Shown here piece after piece: positions 47,813-56,824 of a stretch of DNA of 64,000 nucleotides. How positions within the stretch are numbered: position 1 is the first letter of the stretch; every line of letters starts with the position of its first letter. Below the pieces are notes generated by a model that ran no database searches, was not told the origin of the DNA, and saw nothing but the letters and a program-made list of their open reading frames with translations. The translations under genes were made by a program, and so were the position numbers. Origin of the DNA: Frondihabitans sucicola (GTDB taxonomy: Bacteria > Actinomycetota > Actinomycetes > Actinomycetales > Microbacteriaceae); assembly GCF_030296615.1 (NCBI RefSeq), contig NZ_AP027732.1, positions 3,539,042-3,603,041 of the forward strand. Reading direction: 5' to 3'.

Positions 47813-47859
47813 TTTCGAGATCTTTCTTCTGAGGTGGGTTGTGCGGGGAGGGAGGACTG

Positions 47860-49512
47860 TTACAGGGACACGGAGGACGATGCAGCGCGAGCGGCAGCGG
47901 CCGAGGTGGCGGCGAGCGCCGCCTGAGCCATGGCGCGCGCCTCGTCGAGCGTGTGGTTCTTCAGCTCGGCGCGGACGTCGGCCAGGGCGGCGGGGGTCAT
48001 GGAGAGCGTGGTGGCGCCGAGCCCGACGAGCACGACGGCGAGGAGCGGGTCGGACGCGGCCTCGCCGCAGATGCCGACTCCCTTGCCGACGGCCCGGCCC
48101 GCGTCGCCGAGCTGGGCCACGAGGCGGAGGACGGCAGGGTGCCAGGGATCTTGATAGGACGCCACGGTGCCGAGCATGCGGTCGGCCGCCATCGTGTACT
48201 GGGTGAGGTCGTTCGTTCCGATCGACACGAAGTCGGCCGCGGCCAGCACCTGGTCGGCCATCAGCGCGACCGAGGGCACCTCCGCCATGACGCCGGCGGT
48301 GCGGATTCCCAGCTCGCGGGCGAGGCCGACGAAGTACTCGGTCTCTTCGAGGTCGGCGACCATCGGAGCCATGACCCACAGGTCGGCTTCGGTCTCGGCG
48401 TCTGCCTGAGCGAGCGCCGTCAACTGATCGCGCAGGATCTCCTCGTGGTGACGGAGCGCGCGGAGACCTCGGCGGCCGAGCGCGGGGTTCTCTTCATCCT
48501 TGTCGGTCAGGAACGGCAGTGGCTTGTCGGCCCCGGCGTCGAGAGCTCGGACGACGACCTTCTTGCCGGGGAACTCCTTCAGCAGGGCGACGTAGGACGC
48601 CTTCTGCGTCGCCACGTCGGGCGCGTAGGGCGAGTCGAGGAACAGGAACTCGGTGCGGAAGAGGCCGACGCCCTCGGCGCCGGCGGCGACCGCGGCCGGG
48701 CCGTCGTTCGGCGATCCGACGTTGGCGAGCAGCGGGACCAGCGTGCCGTCTTTCAGGGCGCCCGGCGTCAGCGGGGCGTTGACCGCCGCGAGTCGCTCGG
48801 CCCGCTTGCGGTCCGCCTCGTCGATCTGCGCGTCGGTCGGGTCGGTGATCACGACGCCGGCTCCGGCGTCGACGATGACGACGGCGCCGTCGACGAGGTC
48901 GTCCGCGTCCGTCACGCCCACGATCGCGGTGATGCCCTTGGCTCGCGCCAGGATCGCGGTGTGCGAGGTCGGACCGCCGTCTCGCGTGACGAGGGCCAGC
49001 ACCTTGTCGAGATCGAGCAGCGCCGTGTCGGCGGGCGCGAGGTCGCGAGCGACCAGAATGAAGGGGGTGTCCGACTCGGGGACGCCCGGGGCGTGGACTC
49101 CGCGCAGCTGGGCGATGATGCGCTGGGCGACGTCGCCGAGGTCGGCGGCACGTTCTCCCATGTAGCCGCCCATGCCGGCCAGGATGTCCTGGAACGACTT
49201 GAAGGCGTTGAACACCGCGCGCTCGGGGTTGGTGCCCGAGTCGATCTGCGCGTGCACGTCGTCGAGGATCGAGGGATCCTGCGCCATCAGCGCCTGAGCC
49301 TCGAGGACCGCCTGGGCATCGCCGCCGGCTGCCGCGCCGCGCTTGCCGAGGTCGGCGGCGACGACGGCGAGCGCCTCGCCCACCTGCGCCTTGGCCGCCG
49401 CGGCGTCTCCCTCGAGAGGCGTGGCGTCGGGTTCGCCGAGCGGGGCTGCCATGCGGAGCACAGGACCGCTCGCGGTTCCACGACCGACTCCTACACCGGG
49501 CAGTTCAGGCAT
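47860..49512 (-). CDS. ptsI: PTS enzyme I (phosphoenolpyruvate-protein phosphotransferase)
   Basis: Enzyme I (550 aa) takes phosphate from PEP and gives it to HPr. The phospho-His motif DGGPTSHTAILARAKGITA, the PEP-binding GVGLFRTEFLFLD and the C-terminal SIGTNDLTQYTMAADR are present. The ATG at 49512 is chosen over 49527 because AAGGAG lies before it. It heads the mannitol operon, and with HPr encoded at 50533 it supplies the general PTS proteins, probably for other sugars too. Confidence 0.95.
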   Translation of the reverse strand: MPELPGVGVGRGTASGPVLRMAAPLGEPDATPLEGDAAAAKAQVGEALAVVAADLGKRGAAAGGDAQAVLEAQALMAQDPSILDDVHAQIDSGTNPERAVFNAFKSFQDILAGMGGYMGERAADLGDVAQRIIAQLRGVHAPGVPESDTPFILVARDLAPADTALLDLDKVLALVTRDGGPTSHTAILARAKGITAIVGVTDADDLVDGAVVIVDAGAGVVITDPTDAQIDEADRKRAERLAAVNAPLTPGALKDGTLVPLLANVGSPNDGPAAVAAGAEGVGLFRTEFLFLDSPYAPDVATQKASYVALLKEFPGKKVVVRALDAGADKPLPFLTDKDEENPALGRRGLRALRHHEEILRDQLTALAQADAETEADLWVMAPMVADLEETEYFVGLARELGIRTAGVMAEVPSVALMADQVLAAADFVSIGTNDLTQYTMAADRMLGTVASYQDPWHPAVLRLVAQLGDAGRAVGKGVGICGEAASDPLLAVVLVGLGATTLSMTPAALADVRAELKNHTLDEARAMAQAALAATSAAAARAASSSVSL

Positions 49513-49612
49513 CCGAGACTCCTTCATCTTGGCTCGTTCGGTTCAGTTCTGTGTGCTTCTGCGTGTCAAGGGCGCACGAGGCGCTGCACAGACCATACAA
49601 CGATCTGAATTG

Positions 49613-49661
49613 ACAAACAAACAAATTCAGAGCTAAAAATGCACCAACAGACTTTTGTTTG
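49613..49661. promoter_or_regulatory. AT-rich divergent control region with CAAACAAA/TTTGTTTG dyad
   Basis: CAAACAAA (49614-49621) and its inverted copy TTTGTTTG (49654-49661) lie 40 bases apart centre to centre, in a patch of far lower GC than the surroundings. It is between ptsI and the DeoR gene, so it is the likely DeoR operator controlling both directions. Confidence 0.6.
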
Positions 49662-49717
49662 CGCTTGGATTGCCCAAAAGAGCTTCCAAAATGCCCACTT
49701 CTCATTGATGAGGACCG

Positions 49718-50487
49718 ATGTACGCTCCAGAACGCCACCTCCGAATCGTCGAGGAGGCACGACAGCACGGGCGAGTCGACGTCAGAGATCTCGCGGAACT
49801 GCTCGAAGTCACCCCGGAGACCATTCGTCGTGACCTCACGAGCCTCGAACGACGGGGCCTCGTCCGACGGGCCCACGGCGGAGCGATCCCGGTGGAGCGG
49901 ATCACCTTCCACCCCGGCGTCGGCGACCGCGGTGGCATCAACACGGCCGAGAAGATGGTCATCGCGCAGGCCGCGGTCGACGAGATCCCCGAGAACGGAT
50001 CGATCATCATCGACGCGGGCACCTCGACGATCCTGCTCGCCCAGATGCTGCCCGGAGATCGCGGGCTGACGGTCGTCACCCACTCCTCCCCGTCGCCATG
50101 GCCGTAGCCAGCAAGCCGGGCATCGACCTCCACCTGCTGGGCGGAAGCATCCGGCGCGACTCCCTCGCCGGGGTCGGCACGTGGACGCACCAGCTCGTCG
50201 GCATGGTGTCGGTCGACACGGCGTTCATCAGTGTCGGAGGCATCACGCCCGAGCGCGGCCTCACCACGCACAACATCGCCGAGGCGGCGGTCAAGTCGTC
50301 GCTCATCAAATCGGCCCGCAGAAGTATCCTCCTGGCCGACCACACCAAGTTCGGCCGCGAGGAGTTCGGACGGGTCGCCCCGATAGCGGCTATCGATACG
50401 ATCATCACCGACCCCGCCGTCAACCTCGACCTCGTCCGAGAGGTGGAAGGAGCCGGCACCGAGGTCTTCTGGCCCGGCCGGAACTGA
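49718..50487 (+). CDS. DeoR-family transcriptional regulator, one frameshift
   Basis: The N-terminal DeoR helix-turn-helix reads APERHLRIVEEARQHGRVDV, RDLAELLEVTPETIRRDLTS and RAHGGAIPV. The sensor domain includes IDAGTSTILLAQML, LGGSIRRDSLAGVG and LLADHTKFGREEFGRV. The halves join as a 256-residue protein when one C is added to the run at 50088-50091 (repaired VTHSSPVAMAVASKPG). GAGG before the ATG at 49718 supports the start. It is divergent from ptsI and upstream of ptsH, so it probably senses a sugar phosphate and controls the mannitol PTS genes. Confidence 0.88.
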
Positions 50488-50532
50488 CCACCGCCTCCCC
50501 CATCAATCGCTTTACCTCAGAGGAGCAGCACC

Positions 50533-50805
50533 ATGTCCGAAGCCACCCGCACCGTCACCGTCGCCTCGTCCTCCGGGCTGCACGCGCGGCCCGCGTCGCT
50601 CTTCGTCCAGACCGTCACCGCGTCCGGCCAGTCCGTGACCATCGGAAAGGGCGACAAGACCGTGAACGCGTCGAGCATCCTCGGCCTCCTCGGCCTCGGG
50701 GTGAACACCGGCGACGAGGTCGTCCTGACCGTGTCGGGCGACGACGCCGAGACCACCGCCGACTCGCTCGTGGAGTTCCTCACCACCGACCACGACGCCG
50801 CCTAG
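50533..50805 (+). CDS. ptsH: Phosphocarrier protein HPr
   Basis: HPr (90 aa) shuttles phosphate from enzyme I to IIA domains. The phospho-His lies in ASSSGLHARPASLFVQTV, and the helix region SILGLLGLGVNTGDEV matches HPr, with Ser before ILGLL as the possible HPr-kinase site region. GAGGAG sits nine bases before the ATG. It follows the DeoR gene by 45 bases. Confidence 0.96.
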   Translation: MSEATRTVTVASSSGLHARPASLFVQTVTASGQSVTIGKGDKTVNASSILGLLGLGVNTGDEVVLTVSGDDAETTADSLVEFLTTDHDAA

Positions 50806-50875
50806 TACGGCCGCCCTCACTCCATCTCACCGCGACCATTCCGGCGCCGAAGGCCGAGGTGTCGGTACACGCCAG

Positions 50876-50881
50876 TAGGGT
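50876..50881 (+). promoter_or_regulatory. -10 hexamer TAGGGT, leaderless promoter of the exonuclease gene
   Basis: TAGGGT is followed by seven bases and the ATG at 50889. Confidence 0.6.
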
Positions 50882-50888
50882 TTTAGGC

Positions 50889-51731
50889 ATGGGTTCACGT
50901 CTCCGCCTCGCGTCCATCAACACGAACGGCATCCGCGCCGCCTACCGCAAGGGCATGGGGGCGTGGCTCGACGGGCGAGACGTCGACATCCTCGCCATTC
51001 AAGAGGTCCGGGCGTCGACCGACGACATCGAGGGCCTGCTCGGCCCCGAGTGGAACATTCTGCACGACGAGGCCACGGCCAAGGGCCGCGCGGGAGTCGC
51101 GCTCGCGAGCCGCAAGAAGGCCGAGATCCACCGCGTCGACCTGGGCGCCAAGACATTCGACAGCGCGGGCCGCTGGCTCGAGGCCGACTACGACGTCGAC
51201 GGCACGATCGTCACGGTCGTCAGCACCTACGTGCACTCGGGCGAAGCGGACTCCCCAAGCAAGACGAGAAATGGAAGTTCCTCGACGCGATGTCACGACG
51301 CCTTCCGCAGCTCGAGAAGCACAACGAGCTCGCCGTCGTCGTGGGCGACCTCAACGTCGGCCACACCCCCTCGACATCAAGAACTGGAAGGGCAACGTCA
51401 AGCGCGCCGGCTTCCTGCCTCGCGAACGCGCCTACTTCGACCGCTTCTTCGGCCCCGCGGGCAAAAAGGTCGAGGGCGTCGACGGTTCGACCGGCAAGGG
51501 CCTCGGCTGGGTGGACGTCGGTCGCCGGGAGGCCGGCGACGTCGAGGGGCCTACACCTGGTGGTCCTGGCGCGGGGCCGCCTTCGACAACGACACCGGTT
51601 GGCGCATCGACTACCAGATGGCGACGCCCGCACTCGCCGAGCGCGTCAAGCACTACGCGGTCGATCGCGCCGAGTCGTACGACAAGCGATGGTCCGACCA
51701 CACCCCCGTGGTCGTCGACTACGACATCTAG
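50889..51731 (+). CDS. xthA: Exodeoxyribonuclease III, three frameshifts
   Basis: This ExoIII-type AP endonuclease repairs abasic sites. Three frames combine as a 281-residue protein by adding one base at 51253-51256 (cccc), 51366-51370 (ccccc) and 51546-51549 (gggg). The motifs are LASINTNGIRAAYRKGM, the metal Glu in LAIQEVRAS, VVVGDLNVGHTPLDIKNW (repaired), WRIDYQMATP and the catalytic SDHTPVVVDYDI. Three breaks in one otherwise perfectly conserved gene argue for base-calling error. It lies 39 bases before trpS. Confidence 0.9.
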   Translation: MGSRLRLASINTNGIRAAYRKGMGAWLDGRDVDILAIQEVRASTDDIEGLLGPEWNILHDEATAKGRAGVALASRKKAEIHRVDLGAKTFDSAGRWLEADYDVDGTIVTVVSTYVHSGEADSPSKTRNGSSSTRCHDAFRSSRSTTSSPSSWATSTSATPPRHQELEGQRQARRLPASRTRLLRPLLRPRGQKGRGRRRFDRQGPRLGGRRSPGGRRRRGAYTWWSWRGAAFDNDTGWRIDYQMATPALAERVKHYAVDRAESYDKRWSDHTPVVVDYDI

Positions 51732-52777
<1,046 letters not shown>

Positions 52778-52783
52778 GCCGCG

Positions 52784-53353
52784 ATGCAGCCCTTCGTCCT
52801 CGAGTCGCCCCGGCTGCGCCTCGAGGTGCCCAGAACGGCCGACACCGTCGCCATCTACGACTGCTGCCAAGACGAACAGCTGCAGACGTTCACGACCGTT
52901 CCCGTCCCTTACACGTTTCAAGACGCACAGTTCTTCGTGTCTCAGATCGTCGAACGCGGCTGGCTGACCGGTCGCGAATACACCTGGGGCCTTCGGCTGC
53001 CCGGGTCGACCCTTCTGGTCGGGATGATCAGCATCCGCCTGCAGCACCGCGACATCGGGTTCTGGATCTCGGCCGAGCTGCGCGGTCTCGGGCTGATGAC
53101 CGAGGCCGTGCGTCTCGTCGCCGACTGGGCCTTCGACGAGGGTCTCGACGACATCGTGTGGGAGGGCTACGTCGGCAACCTGGCATCCGCGGGGGTGGCT
53201 CGACGCTCGGGTTTCACCTACACCGGCCAGGGTCCCGGCCTCCAGCCGGATCGAGACCACGGCCACCCCGACTGCTGGAAGGCGAGGCTCGGCCGCGACG
53301 ACGACCGCTCCGTCAAACCCGGCTGGCCGGCGGAGTCGATGCGCGCCGCCTGA
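52784..53353 (+). CDS. GNAT-family N-acetyltransferase (RimJ/RimL-like)
   Basis: This 189-residue protein has the RimJ/RimL arrangement: LESPRLRLEVPRTADTVAI at the N terminus, the acetyl-CoA loop region ISAELRGLGLMTEAVRLVA (motif A) and VGNLASAGVARRSGFTYTG (motif B). Such proteins acetylate ribosomal proteins, antibiotics or small amines; the substrate is unknown. It is probably cotranscribed with trpS. Confidence 0.88.
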   Translation: MQPFVLESPRLRLEVPRTADTVAIYDCCQDEQLQTFTTVPVPYTFQDAQFFVSQIVERGWLTGREYTWGLRLPGSTLLVGMISIRLQHRDIGFWISAELRGLGLMTEAVRLVADWAFDEGLDDIVWEGYVGNLASAGVARRSGFTYTGQGPGLQPDRDHGHPDCWKARLGRDDDRSVKPGWPAESMRAA

Positions 53354-53467
53354 CGCCTCGCCTCGTGAAGCCTTCGTGACGCGACACGGTCGGAATACGT
53401 CACGCTGTGGCGCGTTGGCTAGGGTCGGAAGGCGCCATCCCGTCTTCGCCCATCCGAAAGAGCCCCC

Positions 53468-54507
53468 GTGAACCCCAGCAGCGCCTCCGACCGCGACGAG
53501 CGGGCCATGCGCCACGCGCTCTCGCTGGCCGGGCACGGGCCCGCGACGGGCGTCAATCCGCAGGTGGGGTGCGTGATCCTGCGCCCCGACGGTTCTGTGG
53601 CTGCCGAGGGGTGGCATCGCGGGGCCGGTACGCCGCACGCCGAAGTCGACGCGCTGTCGAAACTCGCACCGGGCGCGGCGCGCGGGCTGACGGCGATCGT
53701 CACGCTCGAACCGTGCAACCACCAGGGCCGGACGGGCCCGTGCAGCCAGGCCCTGATCGACGCGGGCATCAGCCGCGTCGTGTTCTCCGTCGACGACCCG
53801 GGCGAACACTCGTCCGGAGGCGCCGAGCGTCTCGCGGAGGCCGGGGTCGCGGTCGAGTCGGGCCTTCTGGCCGACGAGGTCTCCGAATTCCTGCGTCGCT
53901 GGCTGATCGCCGAGCGCCTCGGCAGACCGTTCGTCACGGTCAAGTGGGCCTCGAGCCTCGACGGGCGCGCCGCGGCGGCCGACGGGACCAGCCGGTGGAT
54001 CACCGGCACCGCCGCCCGACAGCACGTCCACGAGCAGCGTGCCCGGCACGACGTGATCCTGGTCGGCACCGGCACCGTGCTGGCCGACGACCCGAGTCTG
54101 ACCGCCCGGGGCGACGGCGGCGAACTGCTTCCGCATCAGCCGCGGCCCGTGATCGTCGGTGAGCGCCCGGTCCCGGCCGGGTCCAGCATCCTGCGCCACC
54201 CTGGCGGAGCCGTCGAGACCCGCACGCGCGACCTCACCGCGGTGCTCACAAGCCTCTACGACGACGAGGTCCGCAGCGTGTTCGTCGAGGGCGGCCCCAC
54301 CGTCGCCTCCGAGTTCGTGCGACGCGGCCTCGCCGACGACCTCCTCGTCTACCTCGCTCCGACTCTGATCGGCGGCCCTCGGCTCGCTCTCGGCGACATC
54401 GGAGTAGACACGATCGACGACCAGCATCGCCTCCGCGTGGTGTCGGTCACCCCCTCGGCGACGATCTCGCGATCCTCGCCCGCACTCAGAGCGGGAGCTC
54501 CTCATGA
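53468..54507 (+). CDS. ribD: Riboflavin biosynthesis deaminase/reductase, one frameshift
   Basis: RibD (346 aa after repair) deaminates and then reduces the pyrimidine intermediate of riboflavin synthesis. The N-terminal deaminase has HAEVDALSKL and TLEPCNHQGRTGPC for zinc; the C-terminal reductase has VTVKWASSLDGRAAAADGTS and VFVEGGPTVASEF. One C added to the run at 54450-54454 gives the natural end LAILARTQSGSSS followed by TGA overlapping ribA (ATGA). TAGGGT at 53420-53425 is a possible -10; no FMN riboswitch is present in the short leader. Confidence 0.92.
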
Positions 54508-55142
54508 CCGACACCCCAGCCGTGCGACCGCACGTGTCCTTCGAGGTCGAAACCACCGTGCCCACGACGCACGGCACGTTCCGCATGCGCGCCTACCGCG
54601 ACCTCGACACCGGGGCCGACCACATCGCCATCGTCTCGGGGCGCCCCGTCGACGGAGCTCTCGTGCGCGTCCACTCGGAGTGCCTGACCGGCGAAGCCTT
54701 CGGCTCGCTCAAGTGCGAGTGCGGCCCGCAGCTCGACGCTGCGCTCGACACCATCCACAACCACGGCGGCGTCGTCATCTACCTACGGGGCCACGAGGGC
54801 CGTGGCATCGGCCTCATCAACAAGCTGCGCGCCTACAAGCTGCAGGAGGAGGGGCTCGACACCCTCGACGCCAACCTCGCGCTGGGGTTGCCCGCAGACG
54901 CCCGCGAGTACACCGCGGCCGCCGACATCCTGCGCGATCTCGGCATCGAGTCCGTCCGCCTCCTCACGAACAACCCCGACAAACGCGACCAACTCACGGC
55001 GCACGGCATCGACGTCGCAGAGATGGTCCCGCTCGTCGTCGGCGTCGGCGCGTTCAACGAGGCGTACCTCGACACCAAGCGCGATCGCATGGGGCACCAG
55101 CTGCCCGGCGAGCTCGACACCGGCTTCGACGCCGTCGGCTGA
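54504..55142 (+). CDS. ribA: GTP cyclohydrolase II
   Basis: RibA (212 aa) opens GTP to start riboflavin synthesis. The three zinc cysteines lie in SECLTGEAFGSLKCECGPQL, and the catalytic region has YLRGHEGRGIGLINKLRA and LLTNNPDKRDQL. It is monofunctional, without the RibB (DHBP synthase) domain found fused in many actinobacteria. It overlaps ribD by four bases; ribE, ribH and ribB are not nearby. Confidence 0.95.
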   Translation: MTDTPAVRPHVSFEVETTVPTTHGTFRMRAYRDLDTGADHIAIVSGRPVDGALVRVHSECLTGEAFGSLKCECGPQLDAALDTIHNHGGVVIYLRGHEGRGIGLINKLRAYKLQEEGLDTLDANLALGLPADAREYTAAADILRDLGIESVRLLTNNPDKRDQLTAHGIDVAEMVPLVVGVGAFNEAYLDTKRDRMGHQLPGELDTGFDAVG

Positions 55143-55201
55143 TTCGCGTTCCGGCGACACCTGCTGTTCATCCGGGCGTGTCGCATCCGGACGTCGTGCT
55201 G

Positions 55202-55277
55202 TAACATGACGGACGGATCGTCACAAGCGATCGATCACTTCCCGGTGGCAGCGATGCGGTGCGGAAGCGCCCGCATC
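55202..55277 (+). promoter_or_regulatory. Promoter and hairpin-containing leader of the MFS gene
   Basis: TAACAT (55202-55207) resembles a -10 element and would give a leader of about 140 bases. Within it GATGCGG (55253-55259) pairs with CCGCATC (55271-55277). The leader is long for this window and may be regulated. Confidence 0.4.
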
Positions 55278-55354
55278 ACCCTGCGACGCCTCCCCGAGAT
55301 CCCCACCATCCAGCACACGTCCTCGCGTGCGTCCGTTCTCGGAGAACAATCCCC

Positions 55355-56704
55355 ATGTCGACCACCACCGTCGCTCCGGCGACGAACAGTCCCACCCCCA
55401 CGAACTCTCGCTCGCGAGTGATCGTCGCGAGCCTCATCGGCACCTCGATCGAGTTCTACGACTTCTACGTCTACGCGACCGCGGCCGTCCTCGTCTTCCC
55501 CACGCTCTTCTTCGCCAACGCCGACCCCACCGTCGCCCTCCTCGCCTCGTTCGCGGTATTCGGCGTGGCCTTCATCGCGCGTCCGGTCGGATCGATCGTC
55601 TTCGGGCACTTCGGCGACCGGATCGGCCGCAAGAACACCCTGATCGCGTCCCTCCTGACCATGGGCATCGCGACGTTCCTCATCGGCGTGCTACCGGCGT
55701 CGACCGTCTCCGGGTGGCACGTCCTCGCCCCGACGTTCCTCGTGATCCTGCGCTTCGCCCAGGGCTTCGGCCTCGGCGGCGAGTGGAGCGGTGCAGCGCT
55801 CCTGGCGACCGAGAACGCGCCCGAGGGCCGCCGCGCGATCTACGGCACCTTCCCGCAGCTGGGGGCGCCGATCGGCTTCATGATCGCCAACGGCCTCTTC
55901 CTCATCCTGAACGTCACGATGTCGACGAGCGCGTTCGCCACCTGGGGTTGGCGGATCCCGTTCCTCGGCAGCGCGATCCTGGTGGCCATCGGCCTCTACG
56001 CGCGCTTCAAGCTCGTCGAGACGCCGGCCTTCACCAAGGTGGTCGAGACCGGCAACGTGTCGAAGCTGCCGCTCGGCCGCGTCTTCCGGACCAGCTGGCG
56101 CCAGCTCATCCTGGGCACGTTCATCATGTTGGCCACGTACACGCTCTTCTACCTGATGACGACGTTCACCCTGACCTACGGAACGACGCCGACGGCGGCT
56201 CCGGTCGGTGGCCTCGGGTACACGCGCGAGAAGTTCCTCCTGATGCTGATCATCGGCGTCGCCTTCTTCGGAATCTTCACGCTCGTCTCCGGGCCGCTGG
56301 CCGAGCGTTTCGGGCGCCGCAAGATGCTGCTGGCCGTGACCGCGGGCATCCTGGTGTTCGGGTTCCTGTTCACCCCGCTCTTCTCCGCCGGATTCGCCGG
56401 AGCCCAGGGGCTGCTGATCCTCGGCTTCATCCTGATGGGTCTCACCTTCGGCCCGATGGGTGCCGTTCTGCCCGAGCTGTTCCCCGCCAACGTCCGCTAC
56501 ACGGGCTCCGCCATCAGCTACAACGTGTCGAGCATCCTCGGTGCCGCGGTCGCCCCGTTCATCGCCGTCGCCCTGTGGAAGGCCGCCGAAGGCAGCACCT
56601 GGCTGGTCGGCCTCTACCTGTCGGCGATGGCCCTCATCACGCTCGTCGCCCTGTTCTTGAGCCGCGAGACGCGCGACGTCGACTACTCGGAGAACCTCAA
56701 CTAG
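55355..56704 (+). CDS. MFS metabolite:proton symporter (MHS/ShiA-ProP type)
   Basis: This 449-residue protein has 12 predicted membrane segments. Family marks are IGTSIEFYDFYVYATAAVLV at the N terminus, the loop motif GHFGDRIGRKNTLIASLL, LRFAQGFGLGGEWSGAAL and a matching second-half loop LAERFGRRKMLLAV. These are hallmarks of the metabolite:H+ symporter family, which imports osmolytes, dicarboxylates, citrate or shikimate; the substrate cannot be told. A hairpin terminator follows. Confidence 0.92.
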   Translation: MSTTTVAPATNSPTPTNSRSRVIVASLIGTSIEFYDFYVYATAAVLVFPTLFFANADPTVALLASFAVFGVAFIARPVGSIVFGHFGDRIGRKNTLIASLLTMGIATFLIGVLPASTVSGWHVLAPTFLVILRFAQGFGLGGEWSGAALLATENAPEGRRAIYGTFPQLGAPIGFMIANGLFLILNVTMSTSAFATWGWRIPFLGSAILVAIGLYARFKLVETPAFTKVVETGNVSKLPLGRVFRTSWRQLILGTFIMLATYTLFYLMTTFTLTYGTTPTAAPVGGLGYTREKFLLMLIIGVAFFGIFTLVSGPLAERFGRRKMLLAVTAGILVFGFLFTPLFSAGFAGAQGLLILGFILMGLTFGPMGAVLPELFPANVRYTGSAISYNVSSILGAAVAPFIAVALWKAAEGSTWLVGLYLSAMALITLVALFLSRETRDVDYSENLN

Positions 56705-56720
56705 CCGGTTCTCCCCACCA

Positions 56721-56758
56721 AGCCCCTCGACGCGTGTTCTCCACAGGCGTCGGGGGCT
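56721..56758 (+). terminator. Hairpin terminator after the MFS gene
   Basis: AGCCCCTCGACGC (56721-56733) pairs with GCGTCGGGGGCT (56747-56758) with a one-base bulge. There is no U-tract. Confidence 0.55.
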
Positions 56759-56783
56759 TGCTCGTCGCCCAGCCTCGCGCGTC

Positions 56784-56789
56784 TAAAAT
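56784..56789 (+). promoter_or_regulatory. -10 hexamer TAAAAT for the ABC exporter gene
   Basis: TAAAAT lies 35 bases before the ATG, leaving a leader of about 28 bases that contains AAAGGA. Confidence 0.5.
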
Positions 56790-56824
56790 CGAGGGCGCAG
56801 GATCACCACGCCTCAAAGGACGAC

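Noticed and set aside
50088..50091. Programmed ribosomal frameshift in the DeoR gene and other broken genes
   Set aside because: The same type of break occurs in many unrelated genes without slippery heptamers or downstream structures; a shared base-calling cause is simpler.
53354..53467. FMN riboswitch upstream of ribD
   Set aside because: The leader is too short and none of the conserved aptamer segments was seen.
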